NCBI GenBank assembly: GCA_026391795.1
Contig: JAPLDI010000017.1
Coordinates: forward strand, 1 to 64,000
Length of the DNA stretch: 64,000 nucleotides
Reading direction: 5' to 3'
From: Bacteroidota bacterium
GTDB taxonomy: Bacteria; Bacteroidota; Bacteroidia; Bacteroidales; FEN-979
The position numbers and the translations under genes were made by a program. The notes beneath the pieces are model-generated. The model worked only from the letters and a program-made list of their open reading frames with translations, did no database searches and had not been told where the DNA came from. Every line of letters begins with the position of its first letter. The stretch's first letter is position 1. Below are positions 44,284-51,424 of the stretch, piece after piece.

Positions 44284-44718
44284 ATGAAAAGAAGAGCATC
44301 CGCCCTCTGGCAGGGCAACGGACCAGAAGGAAAGGGAACACTGAATTCGACCAGCGGAGTTTTGAAAGAAACCCCTTATTCGGTTTATACGAGATTTGTA
44401 AGCGAAGACGGCAAAGCAGGAACCAACCCTGAAGAGCTGATTGCCGCAGCCCATTCAGCCTGCTTTACAATGGCATTAAGTTTTGTTCTGGGCGGGGCAG
44501 GGTTTACTCCTGTGGCACTGAATGCTACAGCAACGGTTACGGTTGATAAAGTGGAGGATCACTTTGTGATCAAATCGAGTCACCTCGACCTTGTTGGGGA
44601 AGTTCCGGGTATCAGCGAAGAGAAATTCATCGAGCTCGCCGGAATTGCCAAGGCAACCTGCCCCGTTTCCGTTGCACTGAAAGCAATCGAGGTCACACTC
44701 ACGGCAAAGTTAAAATAG
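44284..44718 (+). CDS. OsmC-family peroxiredoxin
   Basis: 144 residues with the two redox cysteines of OsmC/Ohr proteins: AHSACFTMAL (about 59) and AKATCPVSVAL (about 130). The pattern GPEGKGTLNS...EELIAAAHSACFTM is typical of OsmC proper, a thiol hydroperoxidase for organic peroxides. It acts in the cytoplasm. No strong promoter core was seen upstream because the region is occupied by heptad tracts; a terminator hairpin follows. Confidence 0.92.
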   Translation: MKRRASALWQGNGPEGKGTLNSTSGVLKETPYSVYTRFVSEDGKAGTNPEELIAAAHSACFTMALSFVLGGAGFTPVALNATATVTVDKVEDHFVIKSSHLDLVGEVPGISEEKFIELAGIAKATCPVSVALKAIEVTLTAKLK

Positions 44719-44720
44719 AG

Positions 44721-44745
44721 GACGGTAAACACCGTCTGGGGATTT
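44721..44745 (+). terminator. Possible terminator after the OsmC gene
   Basis: GACGGT aaac ACCGTC hairpin followed by tggggattttt, three bases after the stop codon. Confidence 0.55.
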
Positions 44746-44776
44746 TTCAAGGGATTAAGGTTAACCAGGATCTTGC

Positions 44777-44855
44777 GGCGGAGTTACAAACTCCGCCGAG
44801 CGGGTTTGTTTGAATTTTAGTTGGGCACGCTGAGCGGAATTTGTAATTCCGCTCA
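44777..44855. repeat. Two REP-like perfect palindromes
   Basis: GGCGGAGTT aca AACTCCGCC (44777-44797) and GAGCGGAATT tgt AATTCCGCTC (44832-44854). Both have long perfect arms around a 3-base loop and share the core GGA(R)TT/AA(Y)TCC. They sit between the convergent OsmC and pgi genes. Confidence 0.9.
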
Positions 44856-44904
44856 ACTTACTGCAATATTATTCACCTGCTGAGAAGTTCCACCAGCAGT
44901 TCAT

Positions 44905-46242
44905 TCATTTCAGTCTTTCCCTTAGTTTTTTTCCTTGTTCCTCGTAACCCGGTTTGCCGATCAGGGCGAACATATTCTTTTTATACGCCTCCACACCGGG
45001 CTGGTCGAATGGGTTTACACCCAGCAGATAGCCGCTGAGGGCACAGGCAAATTCAAAGAAATAGATCAATTCTCCCAGGGTCTCTTCATTCAGTTCGGTG
45101 ACAGAAATCCGGATGTTGGGGACACCTCCATCGACATGCGCCAGCAGGGTCCCCATTTCGGCCATGTGGTTGATCTCTGTATACCTTTTCCCCGACAGGA
45201 AATTAAGACCATCAGGATTTTCTTCGAGGAAAGGAATATGTAATTCCTTTGCCGGGTTTTCAACCGACAGGACCGTTTCAAACATCAGCCGGGTCCCTTC
45301 CTGGATATACTGTCCCATCGAATGAAGGTCGGTTGTGAACCCCACCCCGGCGGGGAATATGCCTTTGTGTTCCTTGCCTTCACTCTCGCCGTAAAGTTGC
45401 TTCCACCATTCGGTGAAATAGTTCAGGCCGGGCAGGTAGTTCACAAGAATCTCAACAGACTTTCCCGACTGGTACAAAGCATTACGGATGGCTGCGTAGC
45501 GGATGGCAGGATTCTTCTCCGCATCCGCAGATGCAAGGCATTGATCCATCATCCTGCGGGCACCGGCGATGAGTTTTTCAATGTCAAATCCTGCTGCTGC
45601 AATGGGAAGAAGCCCCACAGGGGTGAGTATGGAATACCTTCCTCCGACATCGTCGGGAATAACGTAGGTGGAATAGCCCTCTTTATCTGCCAGATTTTTC
45701 AGGGCGCCACGCCGTGAATCCGTAACAGCAAATATCCTCGTTGCAGCCTCTTTTCTCCCGTATTTTTTTTCAAGGTGTGCTTTGATAATCCGGAATGCGA
45801 CCGCCGGCTCGGTGGTTGTTCCCGATTTTGAGATCACTGCAACGCTATAGTCATGCTGATCGAGGATCTCCATCAACCCGGCGTGGTAATCTTCATCCAG
45901 GTTCTCTCCGGCATAAATGACGACAGGATTTTTCCTGCCGGTCAGAAGGGGGAGAAACGGGTGTCCCAGGCAATCAATCACGGCCCGGGCACCAAGGTAT
46001 GATCCGCCGATGCCCACAACCACCAGCAGCTGCGACTGTGCAGCAATCTTAGCTGCATCCGATTTGATGCGCTTCAGGAGATCAGGGTCAGTACCCGATG
46101 GTAACCTGACCCATCCCAGGAAATCATTCCCTTTGCCGGTACCTTCGATGAGTGTTTTATGGAGAATAGCCAGCTTTTTCTCATTTTCTGTTATTCTTTC
46201 CTCACCGGCGAAGGAAATTGCGTTACGGATATCAGTTTTCAT
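44905..46242 (-). CDS. pgi: Glucose-6-phosphate isomerase
   Basis: 445 residues from the ATG at 46242; the longer track start lacks support because the promoter TACCTTCG lies inside that extension. It interconverts glucose-6-phosphate and fructose-6-phosphate. Signature motifs: VVVGIGGSYLGARAVID, SKSGTTTEPAVAF, and ESEGKEHKGIFPAG with the catalytic Glu. The length and sequence match the bacterial 'short' PGI type. Monocistronic, with its own promoter beside an intrinsic terminator. Confidence 0.95.
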   Translation of the reverse strand: MKTDIRNAISFAGEERITENEKKLAILHKTLIEGTGKGNDFLGWVRLPSGTDPDLLKRIKSDAAKIAAQSQLLVVVGIGGSYLGARAVIDCLGHPFLPLLTGRKNPVVIYAGENLDEDYHAGLMEILDQHDYSVAVISKSGTTTEPAVAFRIIKAHLEKKYGRKEAATRIFAVTDSRRGALKNLADKEGYSTYVIPDDVGGRYSILTPVGLLPIAAAGFDIEKLIAGARRMMDQCLASADAEKNPAIRYAAIRNALYQSGKSVEILVNYLPGLNYFTEWWKQLYGESEGKEHKGIFPAGVGFTTDLHSMGQYIQEGTRLMFETVLSVENPAKELHIPFLEENPDGLNFLSGKRYTEINHMAEMGTLLAHVDGGVPNIRISVTELNEETLGELIYFFEFACALSGYLLGVNPFDQPGVEAYKKNMFALIGKPGYEEQGKKLRERLK

Positions 46243-46266
46243 ACTTATTTTTAATTCTGAGGAAAA

Positions 46267-46296
46267 CGAAGGTACTATTTTGAGGGGAATGTACAA
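46267..46296 (-). promoter_or_regulatory. pgi promoter (TTG, 19 bp, TACCTTCG)
   Basis: On the minus strand TTG (46296-46294) and TACCTTCG (46274-46267) are 19 bp apart, a good Bacteroidota promoter. The -33 element is the last part of the T-run of the adjacent terminator, so transcription of an upstream RNA ends where the pgi promoter begins. Confidence 0.6.
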
Positions 46297-46325
46297 AAAA
46301 AAGCTGTCCCGTATTTCGGGACAGC
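46295..46325 (-). terminator. Strong intrinsic terminator on the minus strand
   Basis: GCTGTCCCG (46303-46311) pairs perfectly with CGGGACAGC (46317-46325) around a 5-base loop, and on the minus strand is followed by eight T residues. No minus-strand protein gene precedes it, so it presumably ends a non-coding transcript. Confidence 0.85.
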
Positions 46326-46428
46326 CTCACTCAATCAATAAACAAAACTTAAATCAGGTAATTCGCACAAACTCACATTAGCCAAAAAAAGAATCACTGG
46401 TTTGCAACTGCTCTTTTGCTTTTTCCAG
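46326..46428 (-). ncRNA. Candidate small RNA upstream of pgi (about 130 nt with its terminator)
   Basis: A promoter (TTAACA at 46468-46463, then TATCTTTG at 46441-46434, minus strand) and the strong terminator above bracket about 130 nt with no ORF. The transcript could form an ACTGG/CCAGT stem near its 5' end and a 9-bp terminator stem at its 3' end. I do not recognise a known RNA family; 6S RNA is usually longer and closed by its own ends. It might also be a leader attenuating pgi. Confidence 0.45.
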
Positions 46429-46433
46429 TACAG

Positions 46434-46468
46434 CAAAGATAGTCTGGAATTGGCGTATCTACTGTTAA
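46434..46468 (-). promoter_or_regulatory. Promoter for the candidate small RNA (TATCTTTG)
   Basis: TATCTTTG on the minus strand is an exact TAnnTTTG match; TTAACA lies 21 bp upstream. Confidence 0.5.
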
Positions 46469-46518
46469 GGAATATTAATATACGTTAAAAATTGTTAAAA
46501 GCTGATCTCAAAATAGTG

Positions 46519-46526
46519 TACTTTTG
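46519..46526 (+). promoter_or_regulatory. -7 element overlapping the start of the histidine kinase gene (TACTTTTG)
   Basis: TACTTTTG ends five bases before the ATG at 46532, with a TTG 24 bp upstream. Transcription from it would start at or next to the ATG, giving a leaderless mRNA. Confidence 0.5.
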
Positions 46527-46531
46527 TAGGA

Positions 46532-47812
46532 ATGAACCGCAGGATCATCTTATTAACGATTGTTGTGATGACCATCGCCCTGATCGGGCTGATGGGCATC
46601 CAGATCTACTGGATCAAAAATGCTTCGGCAGTGAAAGAGGCTACTTTCCAGCGAACCGTCACGGAGGTGCTGGTAAAGGTGGTCAATAAAATTGAAAAAC
46701 TGGAGAAGCGCAAAGCCTCTGAGGCAAATCCCTATGAGGGGATGATCAATTTCAACCGCCATCTGCTCTACGACCATTTCATTACCGAGCCCCAGCTCGA
46801 TTCCCTGATCATGTCCGAGCTGAACCTTCGCGGTATCGATACCCGGTTCGAATTTGGCATTTACAACCCGGAAAGGGATTCATTCCTGATCGAGAAAAAT
46901 CCCTCATTGCGGAAAAGCCTGATGGAAAAGGGATCTGCTGCCCGGCTCTTTGTCAGCGACATCTTCACCTCCCCCGAATACCTTCTGGTTTATTTCCCGA
47001 ATGAAAAACAATTCCTCCTGACCGAACTCTGGGGAATGTTACTGATCTCCATCATCCTTATTATCGTTATTGTTTATTCCTTTACGTATACCATCACCAC
47101 AATTTTCCGCCAGAAAAAACTTTCTGAGATGAAGAACGACTTCATCAACAACATGACTCATGAATTCAAGACCCCCATTTCCACGATCTCCCTTGCCTGC
47201 GAAGCCCTGAACGACCGGGATGTGAGACTGTCGCCTGAATTCACGGAAAGTTATATAAACATCATCCTGGAAGAGAACAAGCGGCTGGCAACCATGGCCG
47301 AGAAGATCCTTCAGACGGCTGTGATCGAGAAGGGCCAGCTGAAGATGAAGCGGGAACGCATTGACCTGCATGAGGTGATCACCGATGTGATCAAGAACAT
47401 CCGGATCCAGGTTGAGATCAAAGACGGAGTGATCCGCAAGCAATGCAGGGCTTCAAACCCGGTACTTATGGGGGACAAGGTACATCTCACCAACCTCGTT
47501 TACAACCTATTGGATAACGCAAACAAATATTCACCCAGAAAGCCCGTTATTACTGTACGAACCGAGAACAGTGCCAACGGGATCCAGCTGACGATCGAAG
47601 ATCACGGTATCGGCATCAACAAAGGAGAGCAAAAGAAAATTTTTGATAAATTGTACCGGGTTCCGACAGGGAACATCCAGGATGTGAGGGGATTTGGGCT
47701 GGGACTCAGTTATGTAAAAGCCATTGTAGAAGAACATCACGGGAGGATCAGCCTGGAAAGTGAGATCAACAAAGGGACAACCTTCAAGGTTTTCCTGCCA
47801 TTTACAGAATGA
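46532..47812 (+). CDS. Membrane sensor histidine kinase
   Basis: 426 residues. Helix TM1 at about 5-25, an extracytoplasmic segment of about 130 residues, TM2 at about 168-190, then HisKA (MTHEFKTPISTISL; phosphoacceptor His) and HATPase_c: N box NLVYNLLDNANKYS, G1 EDHGIGI, G2 GFGLGLSYVKA. No HAMP domain is evident. It is a two-component sensor, signal unknown. The partner response regulator starts 28 bp downstream. Confidence 0.93.
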   Translation: MNRRIILLTIVVMTIALIGLMGIQIYWIKNASAVKEATFQRTVTEVLVKVVNKIEKLEKRKASEANPYEGMINFNRHLLYDHFITEPQLDSLIMSELNLRGIDTRFEFGIYNPERDSFLIEKNPSLRKSLMEKGSAARLFVSDIFTSPEYLLVYFPNEKQFLLTELWGMLLISIILIIVIVYSFTYTITTIFRQKKLSEMKNDFINNMTHEFKTPISTISLACEALNDRDVRLSPEFTESYINIILEENKRLATMAEKILQTAVIEKGQLKMKRERIDLHEVITDVIKNIRIQVEIKDGVIRKQCRASNPVLMGDKVHLTNLVYNLLDNANKYSPRKPVITVRTENSANGIQLTIEDHGIGINKGEQKKIFDKLYRVPTGNIQDVRGFGLGLSYVKAIVEEHHGRISLESEINKGTTFKVFLPFTE

Positions 47813-47840
47813 ATAACTATTATACAAGACAGACATCTCA

Positions 47841-48542
47841 ATGGAAAAAAATCAGGCGCGCATTCTTCTTGCTGAAGACGACCGCAATCTCGGGAACATC
47901 CTAAAGAATTTCCTTGATGTGAAAGGTTTTGCAACGACATTATGCATCAATGGACAGGAGGCGGTTGATGCTTTTCACAAAAAAGAATTTGATTTCTGCA
48001 TTCTCGACATCATGATGCCGGTCAGGGATGGCTTCTCTGTGGCAAAAGAGATCCGTTCTTCAAATCAGAAGGTGCCGATCATGTTCCTGACTGCAAAATC
48101 GTTGCAGGAGGACAAGCTGAAGGGTTTTGAAACCGGTGCCGATGATTACCTTACCAAGCCTTTTAACATGGAGGAGCTGCTGATGCGGTTGCAGGCGATT
48201 CTCCGCAGGACGGAAGACACTGGCCGCAATCCGGAAAACGACAACACGTACCAGATCGGAAAGTATTCCTTCGATTTCAACCGCCAGGTATTATCCATCA
48301 AGGGCAAAGAGAAAAAACTGACTTCCAAGGAAGCCGGGCTTTTACGCATGCTGTGCATCAATGCAAACGAAGTTCTTGAACGCAGTACGGCCCTGAACAA
48401 GATCTGGACCGACGACAGTTATTTTAATGCCCGCAGCATGGATGTCTATATTGTCAAACTTAGGAAATACCTTAAAGAAGATCCTTCCGTAGAGCTGATC
48501 AATGTTCACGGGATCGGGTTCAAACTTGTGATGAATAAATAA
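47841..48542 (+). CDS. OmpR-family response regulator
   Basis: 233 residues: receiver domain with the phosphoacceptor Asp in CILDIMMP, acidic pair AEDD near the start, and the LTKPF lysine; then a C-terminal winged helix (ILSIKGKEKKLTSKEAGLL...VDVYIVKLRKYL). It is co-encoded with the kinase at 46532 and followed 6 bp later by rsmI, so the three genes may be cotranscribed. Confidence 0.95.
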   Translation: MEKNQARILLAEDDRNLGNILKNFLDVKGFATTLCINGQEAVDAFHKKEFDFCILDIMMPVRDGFSVAKEIRSSNQKVPIMFLTAKSLQEDKLKGFETGADDYLTKPFNMEELLMRLQAILRRTEDTGRNPENDNTYQIGKYSFDFNRQVLSIKGKEKKLTSKEAGLLRMLCINANEVLERSTALNKIWTDDSYFNARSMDVYIVKLRKYLKEDPSVELINVHGIGFKLVMNK

Positions 48543-48548
48543 ATTCCA

Positions 48549-49096
48549 ATGGCCAGGCTTTACATTGTACCTACGCCCATCGGGAACCTCGAAGATATCA
48601 CCCTCCGGGCCATCCGCATCCTTAAGGAAGCTGATCTGGTGCTGGCTGAAGATACACGGAAGACATTGATTCTGCTGCGACATTGCGGAATAGAGAACAA
48701 GTTGTCGTCTCATCATGCCTTCAACGAGCACAAGTCGGTTCATGCGGTGATTGAAAGGCTGCAAGGAGGAACGACGATTGCACTGGTCAGTGATGCCGGA
48801 ACACCTGGCATCTCCGACCCGGGGTTCCTGCTGGTGCGCGAATGCATAAAGGAAAATATCACGGTTGAATGCCTTCCCGGTCCCACTGCCCTGATCCCTG
48901 CTCTGGTAAATTCAGGCCTTCCCTGCGACCGTTTTATTTTTGAAGGATTCCTTCCTCACAAAAAAGGCCGTCAGACCCGTCTGCTCAAACTGGCAGAGGA
49001 GGAAGCCACCCTGATTTTTTATGAATCCCCGCATCGCCTCATTTCCGGAGCAAGGTCGTGAAAGGAGAGATCGTCATTGTTGTCGGCGGAAAATGA
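48549..49096 (+). pseudogene. rsmI: rsmI with internal deletion and frameshift (16S rRNA 2'-O-ribose C1402 methyltransferase)
   Basis: The first 165 residues are a clean RsmI (SAM-dependent tetrapyrrole-methylase fold): YIVPTPIGNLEDIT, AEDTRKT, SDAGTPGISDPG, ECLPGPTALIPALVNSGLP and ESPHRL. The protein then stops at 49061. Immediately after, in another frame, the sequence encodes VKGEIVIVVGGK and TGA at 49096, which is the conserved C-terminus of the family. The middle 50-55 residues that normally link ESPHRL to KGEIVIVV are missing and the frame is shifted. Either a real recent deletion or an assembly error. Confidence 0.8.
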
Positions 49097-49121
49097 ACCG
49101 AAACGAATTAAAAATTCATTG

Positions 49122-49142
49122 TTAACTGTTACCTGTTAACTG
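49122..49142. repeat. Short 7-bp-period tract, TTAACTG
   Basis: Three units, ttaactg, ttacctg, ttaactg, ending just before the next ATG. It is the reverse complement of the AGTTAAC/AGCTAAC motif at 9814-9848. Confidence 0.7.
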
Positions 49143-49146
49143 ACTT

Positions 49147-49815
49147 ATGTGCGGCAGATATTCATTTATCCTGGAAGATGAGATGATCAGGGAGCGGTTT
49201 GGCGTTACGGTCAGAAGCGCCATCTACAAGGCCCGTTACAACTGCGCCCCGACTCAAAAACTTGCGGTCATCTCCAATGAAAATCCGGAAGAGCTGAGTC
49301 TGTATCGCTGGGGACTTATCCCTTTCTGGGCCAAAGACGCTGCTATCGGAAACAAGCTGATCAATGCCAAGTCGGAAACGATTCTTGAAAAGCCTTCCTT
49401 TAAAAATTCCTTTAAGTCGAAAAGATGCCTGGTGCTCAGCGATGGTTTTTATGAGTGGAGAAAAGGATCAGTAACAACTCCTTTCAGGATCCTGCGGAAG
49501 GATGGTTCAGCTTTTGCCATGGCCGGAATCTGGGACCGGTGGATCAACCCGGAAGGAGAAGAAATCCGCTCTTTCGCCATCCTTACCACCACCCCGAACT
49601 CACTGATGGCAAAGATCCATGACCGCATGCCTGTCATCCTCGACAGGGAAACGGAAAAGCTATGGATTGAAAACTCCACGCCGGAAATTCTCATGGAAAT
49701 GTTGAAACCCTGTCCGGCTTCAACCCTCCTTGCCTACCCGGTTTCGACCCTGGTAAATTCACCCCGGGCTGATTCACCGGAAATACTTGAGCCGGCAGGT
49801 GATTCGATCTCCTAG
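49147..49815 (+). CDS. YedK/HMCES-type DNA-protein-crosslink (SRAP) protein
   Basis: 222 residues. SRAP proteins form a covalent crosslink to abasic sites in single-stranded DNA through the invariant Cys2, here MCGRYSF. Other catalytic residues are visible in RYNCAPTQ, NAKSET, DGFYEW and KIHDRMPVIL. The start must be this ATG because Cys2 must follow the initiator Met. Its end overlaps the convergent LuxE-like gene by 4 bp. Confidence 0.94.
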   Translation: MCGRYSFILEDEMIRERFGVTVRSAIYKARYNCAPTQKLAVISNENPEELSLYRWGLIPFWAKDAAIGNKLINAKSETILEKPSFKNSFKSKRCLVLSDGFYEWRKGSVTTPFRILRKDGSAFAMAGIWDRWINPEGEEIRSFAILTTTPNSLMAKIHDRMPVILDRETEKLWIENSTPEILMEMLKPCPASTLLAYPVSTLVNSPRADSPEILEPAGDSIS

Positions 49816-50792
49816 TCCACCATCAGGTTGCAACCCCGCAGATCACTGAAGTCGAACCTTCCGAGCACTTCGAAACTCCCGTCTTCATTTATTTTTCCGA
49901 GATCCTGCAGGGCAAGGAACGAACAGGAATTGTAATTGGCAAGGTCAATGATGTTGATGCCGCCGGTCTTTCCTGGATGAAGAAGGGCAAAGGGATCGTT
50001 GGTGTCGCGGATAACCACTTTCATCCAGGGCGGGGTTCTGAAATGGCCGTTTTCCGTCGCGTAGGCCTGTGAAAGGAGTTCTGTCATCCCATATTCCGAA
50101 TGAATGTTTCCGCATCCGAACCGTCCCGAAAGAAAGGCATGCAGTTCCTCCCGGATCATCTCTTTCCTCTTTCCCTTCATCCCGCCGGTTTCCATGACTA
50201 CAGTGCCGGGCAGGGTCAGCTGAAACTTCTCCGCAAAATCAATCAGGGCATAGCTGAGGCCAATCAGAAGCGATTTTTTTCCGGGTTCTTTTCTTTCGCC
50301 AAATAACGCTGCCAGCTCTTCCTGGCGGTCAAGATAAAAACCCGAGACCTTCGAACTGCCAGCTTCAATCCATTTACTGATCATGTAGATGAGTGAGGAA
50401 TCCGGGTTCTGAACCGGGTCGGGGGTGAGGGCAAAAACATCGTACCCGGCAAGGGATCCGTAAAATTCTTCAAATCCTTTCACCAGCGATTCATTATAGA
50501 CAGAAAGGTCCGTAATGCTGTGACGGCTTCTTTCCATCCCGGTGGTTCCACTGCTGAGAAAAGTTCTTTCAACGGCTGAATCGCCGGAAACAACTCGGTG
50601 CGTTTTGAAGAAGGAAACCGGAAGAAAAGGGATCTGAGAAAAATGGGCAACTTTTCCAGGTGCTGCCCCGATGGCATTGGCATAACTCCTGTAGATCTCA
50701 TTCCGGTCGTATTGAAAACTGAACAGATCAAGAGCACAGGCATTGAATTCGCCTTCAGCCAGGGACCTGAAAATCTTTTTCCTGAACTCCAT
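49812..50792 (-). CDS. LuxE/PaaK-like acyl-protein synthetase family protein
   Basis: 326 residues from the ATG at 50792. The adenylate-forming motif is TFLSSGTTGMERS, followed by VVMETGGMKGKRKEM and HSEYGMTELLSQAY; these match the LuxE (long-chain acyl-protein synthetase) domain. Similar single-gene homologues occur in Bacteroidota next to cell-surface polysaccharide or lipid genes; the role is not established. A TACCTTTG core at 50872-50865 (minus) lies downstream of the ORF-track start, which supports the shorter protein. Confidence 0.82.
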   Translation of the reverse strand: MEFRKKIFRSLAEGEFNACALDLFSFQYDRNEIYRSYANAIGAAPGKVAHFSQIPFLPVSFFKTHRVVSGDSAVERTFLSSGTTGMERSRHSITDLSVYNESLVKGFEEFYGSLAGYDVFALTPDPVQNPDSSLIYMISKWIEAGSSKVSGFYLDRQEELAALFGERKEPGKKSLLIGLSYALIDFAEKFQLTLPGTVVMETGGMKGKRKEMIREELHAFLSGRFGCGNIHSEYGMTELLSQAYATENGHFRTPPWMKVVIRDTNDPFALLHPGKTGGINIIDLANYNSCSFLALQDLGKINEDGSFEVLGRFDFSDLRGCNLMVD

Positions 50793-50864
50793 CTTTCTTT
50801 TTATCCGCCTGATCCTGACAGAAAATAATTGTACTTTTATAGCCGGAATCAGATTAAATTCCTG

Positions 50865-50872
50865 CAAAGGTA
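50865..50872 (-). promoter_or_regulatory. -7 element of the LuxE-like gene (TACCTTTG)
   Basis: Minus-strand TACCTTTG matches TAnnTTTG, with a leader of about 65 nt to the ATG at 50792. Confidence 0.5.
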
Positions 50873-50909
50873 AGATTTCGGTAAGATAATGTCTTGAAGA
50901 GGATCCTCC

Positions 50910-51419
50910 ATGAAAAAGCAGCCGTTTTTTGTACTATTCTTTCTTGCAGCAATCCTTGCGGTTTTCAGCGGATGTATGAAAAAGCAGAACTATTCCATTG
51001 TTCCCGAGATTTCCCTCCTTGGCTTTGAACTCGCATACGATACCGGCCAGTATCCGAAGTCAGGGCTTTTAACCTTCTCATACCAGGATGGCGACGGAGA
51101 CATTGGGCTGAACCCGGGCGATACTTTTCCTCCATTTCATAAGAACGGACAATATTATTATAACCTTGTCATCACCTATTATGAAAAGCAGAATGGGGTT
51201 TTTACCCCGGTTGACCTGACCATACCGTTCAGTGCCAGGATCCCTGTTCTGGCACCCGATGACCCAAACAAAGCCATCAAAGGCTATATTGAGGAGACCC
51301 TTGCCCTTTACCCCCCTCCGAAACACGACACGATCAAGTTCGAAGCCTTTATCTACGATCGTGCCCTGCATAAAAGCAATGTGATCACCACGCCTGTAAT
51401 CGTACTCAGGAGGAACTAG
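50910..51419 (+). CDS. Small lipoprotein upstream of PBP2
   Basis: 169 residues with a lipobox (AVFSGC, Cys at about 22). The mature part begins with a beta-rich segment (YDTGQYPKSGLLTFSYQDGDGDIGL); the DGDGDIG stretch resembles a calcium-binding loop. I recognise the type from Bacteroidota genomes but not a function. It ends 5 bp before mrdA and may be cotranscribed with it. Confidence 0.75.
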   Translation: MKKQPFFVLFFLAAILAVFSGCMKKQNYSIVPEISLLGFELAYDTGQYPKSGLLTFSYQDGDGDIGLNPGDTFPPFHKNGQYYYNLVITYYEKQNGVFTPVDLTIPFSARIPVLAPDDPNKAIKGYIEETLALYPPPKHDTIKFEAFIYDRALHKSNVITTPVIVLRRN

Positions 51420-51424
51420 GAGAG

